DNA from: Saussurea involucrata
Lineage: Eukaryota; Streptophyta; Magnoliopsida; Asterales; Asteraceae
Direction of reading: 5' to 3'
NCBI GenBank assembly: GCA_033807775.1
Contig: CM066312.1
Coordinates: 26,323,696-26,387,695, forward strand
Length of the DNA stretch: 64,000 nucleotides
Part shown: piece by piece, positions 23,101 to 34,827 of the stretch
Numbering within the stretch: the first letter of the stretch is position 1
Layout: the number at the start of each line of letters is the position of its first letter
The notes under the pieces: model-generated
Told to the model about the DNA's origin: nothing
Seen by the model: the letters and a program-made list of their open reading frames with translations, nothing else
Databases searched by the model: none
Made by a program: the position numbers and the translations under genes

Positions 23101-24674
23101 GAAGATGGTTGGAATTGGTAAATGATTATGATTGTGAAATTCTATATCACCCAGGGAAAGCGAACGTGGTGGTAGATGCGTTAAGTCGTCAAGAAAGAAG
23201 CGGAACAATAAAAGCTATATCGTTACGAGCTGAGATCCTTCCTAATATTTTTGATGAATTGTTGAAATGCCAAATAGATGCTTATCAAGAGGAAAGTTTG
23301 AAGTCAGAACGGTTGGTCGGGATATCAGCATTGCTTGGGAAAGATGACCGTGGGTTGTTGTGTATGGGAAACAGAATTTGGGTACCTCGTTTGGGTGGAT
23401 TACGGGATCGTGTACTACAAGAAGCTCATCAATCTCGATTTTTTATTCATCCAGGTACGAATAAAATGTATAGAGATTTGAAACAATTCTATTGGTGGCC
23501 GGGAATGAAGAGAAGTGTTGCTAAGTATGTAGAAGATTGTACTACCTGCAAGAAAGTAAAGATTGAACATCAGAAACCGTTTGGTCAGTTACAACGACTA
23601 GATATACCAATGTGGAAATGGGATCAGATCACTACTGATTTCATTACCAAATTGCCAAGAACTTCAAAGGGATTCGATTCTATTTGGGTGATTGTGGATA
23701 GGTTGACGAAGTCTGCTCATTTCTTGCCAATAAAAGAAACTGATTCTTTGGAACGTTTAGCTAAGTTGTACATTAATGAAATAGTAACTCGACATGGAGT
23801 TCCAATCTCGATTATTTCCGATCGAGATAGTCGTTTTACTTCTAGGTTTTGGAGAAGCTTTCAAAAGGAGATGGGAACGCAGATAAAGTTGAGCACAGCA
23901 TATCATCCACAGACTGACGGGCAGAGTGAAAGAACAATCCAAACTTTAGAGGATATGCTTCGGGCTTGTATAGTTGATTTTGGGGGATCATGGGATAAAC
24001 ATCTGCCTTTGATAGAATTCGCCTACAACAACAGTTATCATGCCAGCATTCAGGCGGGTCCGTTTGAAGTATTGTATGGAAGAAAATGTCGAACGCCTTT
24101 GTGTTGGAATGAAGTGGGGGAGAAGCAATTGGCAGGGCCAGAAATAGTACAGTTAACAACAGATAAGATTACTCAGATTCGGGATAGATTGAAAATGGCT
24201 CAAGACAGACATAAAAGTTATGCAGATCGACGCCGAAAACCGTTGGAATTTCAGGTTGGGGAATTCGTGATGTTAAAAGTTTCGCCTTGGAAAGGAGTCA
24301 TACGTTTTGGGAAGCAAGGTAAACTCAGTCCGCGTTATATTGGGCCATTTGAAATTACGGAAAGAATTGGTGAAGTAGCTTACAGATTGAATCTTCCGCC
24401 AGAATTAAGCAGAATTCACAACGCATTCCATGTATCGAATTTTCGAAAATGTTTGGTGACATCAGATCAGGCAGTCTCTCTACCGGATATTCAGGTTGAT
24501 GAAAAGCTAAACTATGTGGTGGAACCGGAAGCAATAGTTGATCACAAGGTTAAAGTATTAAGGAATAAGGAGATCAGGCAGGTAAAGGTTCAGTGGAAAC
24601 ATCATCAAGGTCAGGATGCGACATGGGAATCAGAAGCTGAAATGAGAGCCAAATACCCTCATCTGTTCGCTTAA
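20103..24674 (+). CDS. Gag-pol polyprotein of chromovirus D, intact
   Basis: 1523 residues starting MASGTRQGNQGRG after the primer site. A glycine/arginine-rich N-terminus leads into the gag domain (about 110-300), then two zinc knuckles at 341-354 (CFKCGKTGHVVKDC) and 360-373 (CFLCNSPDHLQSDC). Protease has DSGA at 437. Reverse transcriptase carries FIDD, aspartates 773-774. RNase H has DAS at 920. Integrase has the H-H-C-C region at about 1109-1150 and D1179, D1240, E1276, with exactly 35 residues between the last two. The final 52 residues are chromodomain-like, the part that in chromoviruses directs insertion to heterochromatin. There is no stop, frameshift or missing catalytic residue, and the length is normal for the family. 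The start is the first ATG after the primer site. Confidence 0.97.
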   Translation: MASGTRQGNQGRGRNSSGGNPPLGTGGRGGDRGRGRTGRGTGGRTGGRTQQHGTEFVTRDDLTAEMGRLQDSIQAMSERNRLNETERPDPEHEVEIPLTSTVLPGVKRCDYKMFLSCKPPTYSGDRDPVKAMRWMKEIEAIFKTCKCAEEDKVLYGSAMLKGDALYWWDAHTESRGADVYTTFSWEEFVLAFTTHFCPQAAVRQLEEEFMNLQQGNLSVRDYTARFLEKSRFAGYYVATYKMKMERFIYGLNSEVRRLVTATGPNTFTAAVDAAENVERDNKRDTGDKSLGKRKWEGPPQDSRKPRFQRFDNRPSFRPTERPCSRCNRYHQGNCQVEARVCFKCGKTGHVVKDCRVTRFCFLCNSPDHLQSDCPRGRIQSGGTSGKPAITRPVVSRIEPPRTRGRTFQMTAKEAEETPDVVTGTFFINSTRAKVLFDSGANRSFVSPSFAAHMHLEPKMLKHALLVDTANDNQVAVKEVFDCCMINIEGCGVPIQLFPIALIEFDVVIGMDWLAENQANIVCDKKIIHVVLLDKRAVVIYGDRKNHQSSLISMVKAHKCVNKGCSSYLAYVIDSRPEKCKLEDISIVSEYPEVFPEDLNSLPPVRQVEFGIDLVPGANPIARAPYRLAPPEMKEMMSQLQDLSDKGFIRPSSSPWGAPVLFVKKKDGSMRMCIDYRELNKRTIKNKYPLPRIDDLFDQLVGACYFSKIDLRSGYHQLKVKEEDVLKTAFRTRYGHYEFLVMPFGLTNAPAAFMDLMNRVCKPYLDKFVILFIDDILIYSRSKEDHAQHLRLILELLKKEKLYAKFSKCEFWLREVQFLGHVVSEKGIQVDPAKVEEIENWEPPKTATEVRSFMGLAGYYRKFIKDFSRIATPLTKLTRKNLKFEWKEEQDEAFRILKEKLYSAPILALPEGSDDFVVYSDASKLGLGCVLMQRGKVIAYASRQLKDHERQYPTHDMELAAVVFALKIWRHYLYGSKCQIFTDHKSLQHLFDQKELNMRQRRWLELVNDYDCEILYHPGKANVVVDALSRQERSGTIKAISLRAEILPNIFDELLKCQIDAYQEESLKSERLVGISALLGKDDRGLLCMGNRIWVPRLGGLRDRVLQEAHQSRFFIHPGTNKMYRDLKQFYWWPGMKRSVAKYVEDCTTCKKVKIEHQKPFGQLQRLDIPMWKWDQITTDFITKLPRTSKGFDSIWVIVDRLTKSAHFLPIKETDSLERLAKLYINEIVTRHGVPISIISDRDSRFTSRFWRSFQKEMGTQIKLSTAYHPQTDGQSERTIQTLEDMLRACIVDFGGSWDKHLPLIEFAYNNSYHASIQAGPFEVLYGRKCRTPLCWNEVGEKQLAGPEIVQLTTDKITQIRDRLKMAQDRHKSYADRRRKPLEFQVGEFVMLKVSPWKGVIRFGKQGKLSPRYIGPFEITERIGEVAYRLNLPPELSRIHNAFHVSNFRKCLVTSDQAVSLPDIQVDEKLNYVVEPEAIVDHKVKVLRNKEIRQVKVQWKHHQGQDATWESEAEMRAKYPHLFA

Positions 24675-24699
24675 TCGAATTCCAGGACGGAATTCTTTT

Positions 24700-24710
24700 A
24701 AGGGGGAGAT
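24700..24710 (+). other. Polypurine tract of element D
   Basis: AAGGGGGAGAT lies 26 bases after the stop codon and two bases before the 3' LTR, the site where plus-strand DNA synthesis starts. Confidence 0.9.
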
Positions 24711-24712
24711 GT

Positions 24713-26438
24713 TGTAATAACCAGGAATTTTATCTAATTTAAAATATTAAGATTTTATAAGTTTTTATTTAGTATTTTATGGAGTTAGGAGTTAAGGGGT
24801 AAGTTTTAATTTAATAATAAAAGTATAGGGTTATGTTTTGCCAACTAGGGTAAGCTTGAGGTTCAAATGGTCTTTTTGTCAAACCTTTCCCCCACCGCCT
24901 CTTTTCCACCTCATGTACAGGAGGTGTCAATTTTTAACACTTATAGCAAAAGTGTGAGTGTGTGTTTGTGTGGTGTCTTCGGTTGAGAGAGGGAGATCGA
25001 GAGAAAGGCTAAAGGAAAGAAGGAAGTTATTTGAAGTTATTTGAAGTGGCTCTAGGAACAATCTGAAGTAATTAAGGTAAGCAATCCATACCTTTTATAT
25101 GTTTTAATTTCTCAAAGTGTTCTTGAAATTACTAGTTTAAGTTCTTGGTGGGTTTTGTTAAAAATGGATGTTTTGGGGAGTTTAAGCTTAAGGTTAGGTT
25201 GTTCTAATGGTCTTAAACATATCTGCACTTTTACAGTAGCTTGCATAGAGTAAAAGTACAAAAATCTGGGTTTTAGGATAAAACAGTGAACTGTGACATT
25301 CATCGAAGTCGCAATAGAGGACTGCGACATTCAACGAAGTCGCAATGGTCGATTGCGATTTGGGCTTGAAGTCGCAATGGTCGTTTGCGACTTGGATTGG
25401 AATCGCAGTAGTTGATTGCGATTTGGTATTGGAATCGCAGTAGTTGATTGCGATTTGAGATTGGAATCGCAGTAGTTGATTGCGATTTGGGTTTGGGGTC
25501 GCAGTAGTTGATTGCGACTTAGGATGGAGTCGCAATAGTGGGTTGCGATTTCGGGGTGAAGTCGCAGTAAGAGGTTGCGACTTTGTACTGTTCATCACGG
25601 TTGCAACTTGTACTGTTCATTGCGATTTCATGTTATTTTGGGTTGCGATTTGAATTGAGAATTTTGTAAGTTTTAGTGTTTAAAGAGATATTTGGTATTT
25701 TATCTGATTTCAGATTCTGTGAAGGATCAACATACGTGAATTATCTTGGTAGAGTTTTTGTGATAAAAACACGAGGTGAGTTTTACTTTAAAAAGTATAT
25801 TTTTACTGGAATGCAATATGTGATTAACAAATGTTTGACGATGTGTATGAATATGTCATACGTGAGTAATTATAATATATTGAGATATTATAATTACGTG
25901 AGTATTATATGAAAATATAATACGTGGCCGGGCTTAGGACCGGTGTGATAAATTGGCTCGCAACCAATTGTTATTGGCCATTGGTGGAGGGATAAGGTGG
26001 TATGTGAAAGGTATGTTGTGTGAATTGCATTTGGTATTATTTTACGTGTGATGTAAATGTATTTATATAAAAGTGTGTACTTATATAAATGAATTTTAAT
26101 GATTTCCAAATATCAGGGATTTACTCACTAGACCCTTAGGTCTAACCCTCATTTTTGTTTTAAAAATCTGTATTCCAGGTGGTGGTACTAGTAAGAGTAA
26201 ATGATTAGATTACTTGGTGGATAGCTATGTGGAATGATGATCAATATGAAGTTGATGATACTTTTTGTACTTAAATTTCAGTTATTAGCTATTATCAGAT
26301 CTAAATGGGATCAAGTTTGTACTGAATTTTATATTGGTTAGATCAGACTTTGGGACCAAATGTGTAATGTGAATGATATTGTGAAACCCTGTTATGAATT
26401 ATATGTTATATGTATGTTTTGTTTTGCGGGATGTTACA
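24713..26438 (+). repeat. 3' LTR of element D
   Basis: 1726 bases, nearly identical to 18107-19839. It ends GATGTTACA directly before the ACAAT duplication, after which the gag tail of element C resumes. Confidence 0.95.
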
Positions 26439-28786
26439 ACAATCCAATTTTCAACAAAGAAGTCACAACATCCAACAACCCAATTTTCAAAACAGACCAT
26501 CTTCTTTCCAAAACAACAAGCCCAATCAGTAGGCTGAGTCATCTACTTCCTTGGAAGCAATGATAAAAAGGGTTTATGACCCAAACTCAAGCCTCAATTA
26601 AAAATCTTGAAACTCAAATGGGGCAAATGGCTTTGGAAATGAAGAAAAGATCAGTAGGAACTCTTCCTAGTGATACAGAAATTCCACGAAGAGATGGAAA
26701 AGAGTAGGTTAAGGTTGTGACTTTAAGAAGTGGAAGGCCTTTAGAAGAAAATCCCAGAAAAGAACCAACAAACAAAGCAGAGCCAGAAAAGAAAAAGGCA
26801 AAACCAGATTCTGCTGCTACAATACCTACAGACCAGTCCTGTAGCACTAATGGGACCAAAGCTAGCGATAAGCCTGTTAATATTCAAGTCATTCTTACTA
26901 AATCAGACTACCCCTTACTATTCCCTGATGCACCTAAGAAAGTCCAGACTACCAAAGAAAGTGCAGTAGTGGATGTGTCACACTCCGGTGGCAGTCCTAC
27001 GGCACTCATTCAGCCCAGTCCTACAGTACCCTGCAGGACTGAAGAGATTCCAACTGTGAAACCCACACAAGCACCTCTCCTTCACAAGATTGACCCCTCT
27101 AGTTCAGTCACTCCTTACATTCCCTATCCCCAAAAGATGAGGAATAATAAGGAAGAAGTTCAATTTAAAAAATTTCTTGATGTTTTTAAACAGTTGCACA
27201 TAAACATACCTTTGGTTGAAGCTATTGAGCAGATGCCAAATTATGCAAAGTTTCTAAAAGACATTTTGAGCAAAAAGAAAAAGTTGACTGAATATGAGAC
27301 AGTAGCTCTGACTGAAGGATGTAGTGCCTTGTTGTCCAGTAAAATTCCCCCTAAACTGAAAGATCCTAGATGTTTCACAATCCCATGTTCTATAGGAGGA
27401 AAGAAAGTAGGAAAAGCCCTTTGTGACTTAGGTGCTAGTGTAAACCTTATGCCTTTATCCATTTTCAATACCTTAGGCATAGGTGAATCTAGACCTACCA
27501 CTGTCTCCCTACAATTGGCTGATAAGACCATAGCCTGGCCTAAAGGAAAAATTGAGGATGTCCTATTCCAAGTTGACAAGTTTATCTTTCCAGCTGACTT
27601 TATCATCCTAGACTTTGAAGCTGACAAAGATATCCCCATCCTTTTAGGTAGACCTTTCCTAGCCACCGGAAGAACCTTGATTGATTTTCAAAAGGGAGAG
27701 TTAACCATGAGAGTACATGATCAAGAAGTAACTTTTAATGTGTTTGATTCTCTCAGGTACCCTGAAGAAAGAGAGGAATGTTCCACTTTGAGCATGATAG
27801 AAAATTGGTGTCAAGACAAAAGCTTGGGAGGAATGTTGGGAATGGAGGACTCTGACAAGGAGGAAGATTTTGAAGACCTGGAACCACCACAGAAAGTTGC
27901 TGCTTTTGAGACCCTAGATCATAAGGATAGGAAAACTCTTGTCCCATCCTTAGAAGTTGCACCAAACTTAGAACTAAAACAACTTCCCTCTCATTTAAAA
28001 TATGTCTTTTTAGAGGACCCTAGGAAGTTGTCTGTCATTATTTCATCATCACTAGATCTAGAACAAGAGGAAAGATTGGTCAAAATGCTGAAACTTCACA
28101 CAAAAGCCATAGGATGGACCATTGCTGATCTCAAGGGCATAAGCCCAACCATTTGTCAACACAAAATCATTTTGGAAGATAAAGACTACTCATCAGTTGA
28201 GCCTCAAAGAAGACTCAATCCTGTGATGAAGGAAGTTGTCAAAAAGGAGATTTTAAAATGGCTTGATGCAGGCATAATCTATCATATTGCTAGTAGTACT
28301 TGTGTCAGTCCTGTGCAATGTGTACCCAAAAAGGGTGGGATAACTGTTGTACCAAATGAGAAAAATGAACTTATACCTACTAGGGTAGTGTCTGGTTGGA
28401 GGATATGTATGGCCTATAGGAAGCATAACAAGGCTACCCAAAAAGACCATTTTCCACTACCTTTTGTTGACCAAATGCTAGACAGACTAGCAGGAAAAGC
28501 GTTTTATTGTTTCTTAGATGGCTACTCTGGTTACAATCAAATTACCATTGCGCCTGAAGACCAAGAAAAGACCACTTTCACTTGTCCTTTTGGAACCTTT
28601 GCATTTAGAAGAATGCCTTTTGGACTGTGTAATGCTCCAGCCACTTTCCAAAGATGTATGGTGTCTATTTTTTCTGACATGTTAGAAAACTCCATGGAAA
28701 TTTTCATGGATGACTTTTCTGTTTATGGGACATCATATGACCTTTGTTTACAAACCCTGGAAAAGAGTCTTAAAAGATGTGAAGAA
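26439..28786 (+). pseudogene. Element C gag tail, protease and reverse transcriptase core
   Basis: After a Q/N-rich gag tail with several stops, a long frame starts at 26717 (MTLRSGRPLEENP, a hallmark near the start of Athila-type pol). A lysine- and proline-rich linker precedes the protease (PCSIGGKKVGKALCDLGAS near 27385-27435, active aspartate near 27425). Reverse transcriptase follows from about 28050, with GWRICMAYRKHNKAT, FLDGYSGYNQI and the catalytic IFMDDFSVYG at about 28700-28730. The LINE insertion then cuts the domain between the catalytic core and the thumb, and the remainder is at 35060. The motifs are intact up to the break. Confidence 0.92.
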
Positions 28787-29527
28787 GAAAAATAAGTTTT
28801 AAACTAATGGAATTCTCTCTCGATTGGGCGATTAGGGTTTTCTATGGAGTTCAGCCATTTTGATCTTTTGCATGGAATTACGTGGTTTTTCATTGGATCA
28901 CAAGGTGTGTTACTGTTTGCTATTAGATTTTTCGTGCTTTGCCCTTCAAATTGAGTATTTTATTGTATTTCTGCTCATCGTGGGTCGGTGGTAAGGAAAA
29001 GGGCGTCTGTTGTGCTCAATTCCATCGTGGGTCGGTGATCTTTTGCTTGCTGCTATTTCTTGATTGGTCGGTGGTTTTGTGTGTTCTCCGGCGTTTTTGT
29101 TTTTTGTGGAAATTGTTTAGGGTTTCTTCGTGGGTCGGTGTTGTAAACGACGACTGCTATCGTGGGTCGGTGTTTCACAATTCCTTCCACGTTTCTTTGT
29201 TTGGACGATTCTTTTTTGGAGTGTTTTATTTGTCTGCGACTGTTTCTTCTCCGGCAAGGCTTCTCGGTGGTTTTTCTTGGAGTGCGACGGCAGCTGTTAC
29301 CAAGGCCTTCAATATTCCAGCTGTGGTCCTCACCAGGTACGATAATCGTGTATCTCACACCTTCGTTGACCTACTCGACACTTTTGGTCTAGGTTTCAGC
29401 ATCCCACTCGACACTTTTGGTCTAGGTTTCAGCATCCCACGTTGTGGGATCTTCGTTACCTAGGTTAAGCCAAGGGTTTAGGGTTTGTTTTCAGCGTGTG
29501 GGCTCGTTTTATTGTCTGATGATTTCA
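28787..29527 (+). promoter_or_regulatory. LINE copy 2 5' UTR with tandem motifs, probable internal promoter
   Basis: The 13-mer TCGTGGGTCGGTG occurs exactly at 28978, 29025, 29129 and 29160, with a partial copy near 29064. Further on, a 33-base unit beginning ACTCGACACTTTTGG is duplicated in tandem at 29373-29405 and 29406-29438. L1 elements carry their promoter in the 5' UTR, so repeated motifs here are candidates for transcription factor sites. The promoter role is inference from position. Confidence 0.55.
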
Positions 29528-31306
29528 ATGGCGGATGAGATGGTGGATGTAGTTGACGGAGAGGACATTGGCAATACTGCGGTCGATGAGGTTCTATCGG
29601 CGGCGGGGGCGGGTTTTTGGTCAGATGCGGAAGGAAACCCTAATATGCATGGAAATATCTCTAACCCTAATTCTGCATGGGGTGTAGACCCGTTTGGCAT
29701 GAACACGCCAAATACTGCAGGTGGAGTTGCTAACCATTTTGTGGATGCTCGGGATGGGAGCGAAGGGTTAGGTATGGCTAAGAATTCTAATGGGTTGGTT
29801 TATGGAGATGTCTCGATCTTACAGAAGAATAAAGGCGAGTCCTTGAAGATGAATTCTTCCTCTTCGTCCATGGGGGTGCAGCAAGATCCAAAAGCATTCG
29901 AGGGGCCTCGTGAAACGGTTTGGAACAGGTTATCGATAAAGCGAGGGGATGTAGTTGATGAACGTCTCAAGTTCGGTGTTGGCTTGAAAAGTAAACTAGA
30001 TTTTGCGGCGGCTGTGGGTACTTCTGATAAGACCGATCTGTAATTTTTCCCTTTAGCGGACAAGGTACAATCTCGTATACAAATTCCTTTGAAACTTGCT
30101 CAAGAAGCGGTGAAAACCTATCACACGACTTTATATGGATACTTCCTTGGACCTCGCTTGCACTTCCCTGTGGTGCAACGTTATGTTAAGGCTGCATAGA
30201 GAAAGTTTGGTTACCAAGATGCAATGATGAATGCTAATGGTTTTTACTTTTTCCGGTTTAATGATGAGGGAGGGTGTACTCAAGCTGTGGAGTCGGGTCC
30301 TTTAATGATTAGGGGTGTCCCCCTTTTTGTGTTTCCTTGGGACCCAACGAAAGGGATTTCAAAACCGGTGCACACTACTTGCCCGATGTGGGTTAAGTTA
30401 CACAACATACCATTGGTGGCTTTTAATCGGGAAGGAATAAGTAGGATCGCAAGTGCCATTGGTGTGCCGAAACAAATGGATTCTTGTACTTCGTCCATGT
30501 GTGAGAAAGCATGGGGAAGACCAGGATTCGCAAAAGTGTTGTTGGAAGCTTGGGCGGTGGGGGAATTGAAACGAGAATTGGAAGTTGTTGTTCCAAGTTT
30601 AAGTGGAGGAGAGAATGCTAGTGTTACGATTGCCGTGGAATACTTGTGGGAGCCGTTGCAATGCTCTCACTGCCTTGTGTTCGGTCATAAGCTTTCTTCT
30701 TGCACCAAGGCATCAGTGATTCCTATGGCCATTGGGAAGAAAGGGTTTGTGGATGCGGAGGGATTTACGAGGGTTGAACGTAAGCAGTGGAGGCCCAAAA
30801 ATAGATCCTCATCCCAAAAGGATGACGAAGGGAGCCATTCAAGTCCGGAGAATGGGAAGGTGACCGAAGCCATGCAAGCCATGGAAGCTAAGGACTCTCC
30901 ACCCATGCATGGTTCGGAGGGGGGTGAGGGTGAAGGTTTGGGAGCTCATAAGGTTGGGGATGTGAAGAAGGGTGAGGGGAGAACTGCGGTTGGGGATACC
31001 CATAAAGTGAATACGGCTGATTCGATTTGTAAGCATCCTTCGAGTGTTCATCTTAGTACTCCGGTTAGGGAACAAGCGTCGGTGGCAGCAGCGGTCCTCA
31101 AATCCATACGAACGGTGAATATGCCCCTTAGGGGCATTCTTAAAACTTCCAATAAGTTTAATGTACGTGCTGGAAATGAGAGCAATGGGGGGGGGGGGGG
31201 GGAGATTCGAAAGTCAATACGCGAAGAACCCAAGTCTAAGCACCAAGAGGAAAAGCATGTAGCGATGGAAGCGGAAATGAGTGTGCCCGTTTGTTCCCAT
31301 GTTTAA
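29528..31306 (+). pseudogene. LINE copy 2 ORF1 (DUF4283 and zinc knuckle), two premature stops
   Basis: The frame starts at MADEMVDVVDG. Another ATG lies nine bases upstream in the same frame. In-frame TAA at 30041-30043 and TAG at 30197-30199 interrupt it. The middle (about 30200-30660) resembles the DUF4283 domain of plant L1 ORF1 proteins, with FYFFRFNDEGG, MWVKLHNIPL and AWGRPGFAKVLLEAW, followed by the knuckle CSHCLVFGHKLSSC (about 30662-30703). A low-complexity C-terminus includes a run of 16 G (31187-31202). ORF1 proteins bind LINE RNA. The stop overlaps the start of ORF2 by a few bases. Confidence 0.9.
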
Positions 31307-34300
31307 GTCGGCTATGTGGAATGTTCGTGGCCTTAATGCCACCTCTAAGCAGTTGGAAGTGAAAGCTCTTATTCGCGAGAATGGGTTGAGTATTTGTGCT
31401 CTTGTTGAAACACATGTCAGTGGGGACGCTCTTTCGGGTATTTGTTCGAAGACTTTTGGCCGATGGGCTTGGGTGTCGAACCAGTCTTATTCAGTGGCAG
31501 GAACTCATATCATTTTGGCATGGGATTTGCTTGCGGTGGATATTATGGTGGTGGAGATGCATGCTCAATATATTCATTGCGAGGTCCGCATACGTGGTTT
31601 AACCGTTCCAATTCTTATGACAATAGTGTATGGTTCTAACACTGGGTCAAGCCGTAGGGAACTTTGGTCGGGATTGAGAAGGTTCCGAGCAATTCTAGGG
31701 CCCAAGCCGTGGGTCCTCTTGGGTGATTTTAACACGTTGTTTTTCCTCATGACGGTTATGGGGGCAGTTCGAGACGAAATGGGGATATGATTGATTTCTT
31801 TTCATGTGTCGAGGATGTGGAAATCTTTGACATACGATATGGAGGGATCCAATACTCTTGGTGCCAAAAACCAAGCGAGGAGGGAGGGTGGCTAAGGAAG
31901 TTGGACCGGGTGATGGCCAATTCCGATTTCACCTCTCTTTTTCATGATGCATCTGTCATGTTCCTCCCTAGGGGCATATCGGATCACTCGCCGACTATTC
32001 TCTCATTCCGTGGGGGTACGCGTAGGAAGGTTTTGTCCTTTAAATTCGATAATTTTTTGGTCGAAAATCCATTATTCATGCAAATCGTTAAAGAGGAGTG
32101 GGCCAAAGAGATTGAAGGTACGTTCATGTTTAGAGTTACTTCTCGCCTTAAAGCGCTTAAACATCCTTTGCGTTGGCTGCGTTCTTCTTATGGTAACTTG
32201 GCAACCCGTGTGGGGACTCTGAAAAAGGAACTGGATGTGATCCAAATTGCTTGTGATATGGACCCGGGGAATCCTGATCTTAAAGAGGATCTAGTGCACA
32301 TACGTTTGGCTTACCAACAAGCTTGTTGGGATGAGGAACGTGCGGCAAGACAACGAGCTAAGGTAAAGTGGCTACATGAGGGCGACTCTAATACGAAATA
32401 CTTTCATAATGTTGTTCGCGAGAAAAGGCATGTACAACATGTATTTTCGGTTTGTGATGTGAATGGGCAGTTTGTGCATGGGGAGGATGTCCCTATGGCG
32501 TTTGTTGATCATTTCTCCTCAGTTCTCGGTACGTTGGATGTGGATGTTGAGCCGGTTGTCCCGCTAAGTTGGTTCACGACAAAATTGTCGTTGGCGGAGG
32601 CGAATGATATCATTCGGCCAATTTTAAATGATGATATTAGGCGTGCAATGTTCGCTATTGGTAATGATAAAGCTCCGGGACCGGATGGGTACTCTTCAAA
32701 AAATTTCAAGCATGCGTGGGATGTGGTTGGGCCGGATATTTGTATTGCAATTCACAATTTCTTTTATAGGGGCCACCTTGCAAAGGAGCTAAATCATACA
32801 CTGTTGTGCTTAATTCCTAAGTGTTTAAATGCTTCCCGAGTGACGGATTTTAGGCCCATTGCTTGTTGTTCGGTCCTATATAAATGTATAAGCAAAATAA
32901 TTGTTGAACGTATAAAGCCGTATTTGGATGGGTTGGTGAGTAGTTCCCAATCTGCTTTCATCCCCGGCCGTCGAATTTCGAACAACATCCTTATGGCTCA
33001 TGAGCTAGTATCGGGATATCAACGGGAGTCTGGTCCCCATCGATGTGCTTTTAAGATTGATATTCAAAAAGCTTATGATACGGTCAACTGGTCTTACCTT
33101 CGGTCTCTATAAATGGTGAGGCACGTGGTTTTTTCAAGGGGAGAAGAGGTCTTCGCCAGGGTGATCCTCTATCTCCTTACCTCTTCACGATTGTTATGGA
33201 AGGCTTTGCTATGATTTTCAAGCAATGTATTGAGGAGGCGTCTAACTTTGGATATCATAAAGGGTGTGAAGATTTGGGTTTAACGCACTTGTGCTTTGCG
33301 GATGATTTGTTCGTTTTTACTAGGGGTGATGTGCCTTCGGTGTAGATTCTCAAGAAAGCCCTTCATCTTTTTAAAATCCGTTCGGGCCTTTCTCCTAGTC
33401 TGCCGAGAAGTGAAGTTTTCTTTGGGAATGTTCCTACCCACACTCAAGAAGCCATTTTGGAATGTCTCCCCTTTCACAAAGGTATGTTCCCGATTCGTTA
33501 TCTTGGGGTCCCTCTCTCTCCTAAGCGGCTAAAATCTTCCGATTTTGGTGGATTGGTCACGAAGGTTAGAATGCGGATTCAAAATTGGAAATCGAAATTT
33601 CTCTCGTTTGGTGGTAGGAAGCAACTTGTTCGGTCTGTCTTGCAATCCCTACAACTATATTGGATGGCGGTTTTCGTCCTTCCTTCGGGTGTTGTTCATG
33701 AGTTAGAGTCCCTTTTCCGGAACTTTTTATGGGCACAAGGTGGGAACTCTAGGGGAAAATGCCGAATTGCTTGGAATGATGTGTGTGTGTCGTATATGAA
33801 TGGGGGTCTTGGTTTTAAGCGGCTTTCAACATGGAATAGAGCGCTCCTTGCAAAACATTGTTGGGATCTTTTGTCTAAACGTCCTTCTCTATGGGTGCGA
33901 TGGGTTTACACCCATAGCATTCGGTCCACTCAATTTTGGCATGCTCGGTCTTCGTCTAGATGGTCGTGGGTTCTTACGAAAATCATGGAACTTCGCCCCC
34001 ACATCCGGCGATTTCTATGGTTTCTTGTGGGTGATGGCAAAGATGTTAATGCTTGGGAGGATAATTGGTTGAGTTGTGGTCCCCTTTCTTCTATTATTAC
34101 ATATCGTGTAGCTAGTTCGATTGATATTATGGATGCTTCTACGGCTCGGGATTTGGTTACGATGACTCGAGGTATGTGGCCGAATGATTGGTTGTTGCGT
34201 TATTCGGAACTCTCCACTGCCCCTCTTCCTGTATTGCATGATGATGTGCGTGATAAACTTTTCTGGAGGAATGTAGATGGGGATAATGTTGGTTTCTCGG

Positions 34301-34827
34301 TTCGGGAGGCTTACCGGTCCCTTGATGTGTCTCGTGCGGTAGCTACATGGGCTGATTTGGTTTGGTTCAAAGGACATATTCCGAAGCATGCTTTCTGCAT
34401 GTGGATTGTATGTCTTCGACGGCACCCTACGCAGGATCGAATTCAGATATGGAAGCATGACCATCCTGATATGAAGTGTGTCTTCTGTAAGCAGTGCATG
34501 GACTCGCATGGCCATTTGTTTTTTGAATACCCTTTTTCTAAAGAGGTTTGGACTACAGTCTTATTGAAGGTTGATTGGGTTGGTACTCCAACTGGTTGGG
34601 ACGAAATTCTTGTGATGCTTGAGGATGTTCATATGGCCCCGAGAGCTCTCATACACCGGCTGGCTCTGTCTGCTTTGATGTACTTTGTTTTGCAGGAAAG
34701 AAATCGGCGGCTTTTCACTGAGGCTAAGAGATCGGCGATCCAGGTGGTGAAGGAAATTATGGAGATTGTCTTGCTTCGTGAGGCTTGGAAGACGAGGAAG
34801 CGGAGAACTATTCAACATGGTTCGTGA
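31299..34827 (+). pseudogene. LINE copy 2 ORF2 (endonuclease, reverse transcriptase, zf-RVT), broken
   Basis: It starts MFKSAMWNVRGLN, an APE-type endonuclease with ALVETHV, VLLGDFN and GISDHSP. A one-base frameshift lies near 31740, right after GDFNT. Reverse transcriptase runs from about 32600 (APGPDGYSS, FIPGRRISNNI) to an internal deletion of roughly 110 bases at 33108, detected by comparison with the copy at 58276-60913. It resumes with GLRQGDPLSPYLF and an intact FADD motif (near 33295), then an in-frame TAG at 33343-33345. The frame from 33457 to 34827 ends with the zf-RVT region (CVFCKQCMDSHGHLFFE). This ORF nicks DNA and primes reverse transcription in active relatives. Confidence 0.93.

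Larger units (their letters stand above)
18107..26438 (+). mobile_element. Element D: complete Ty3/gypsy chromovirus (Tekay/Del-like), coding-intact
   Basis: It is 8332 bases, with LTRs of 1733 and 1726 bases, a tRNA-iMet primer site, polypurine tract and one uninterrupted 1523-codon gag-pol with a C-terminal chromodomain-like tail. The target duplication ACAAT is at 18102-18106 and 26439-26443, inside the gag tail of element C. By eye the LTRs differ at roughly 14 substitutions plus a 7-base tandem indel near 18196, under 1 percent. It is therefore the youngest LTR element here and plausibly autonomous. The Tekay/Del call rests on the tail (WESEAEMRAKYPHLF) and LTR size. Confidence 0.96.
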
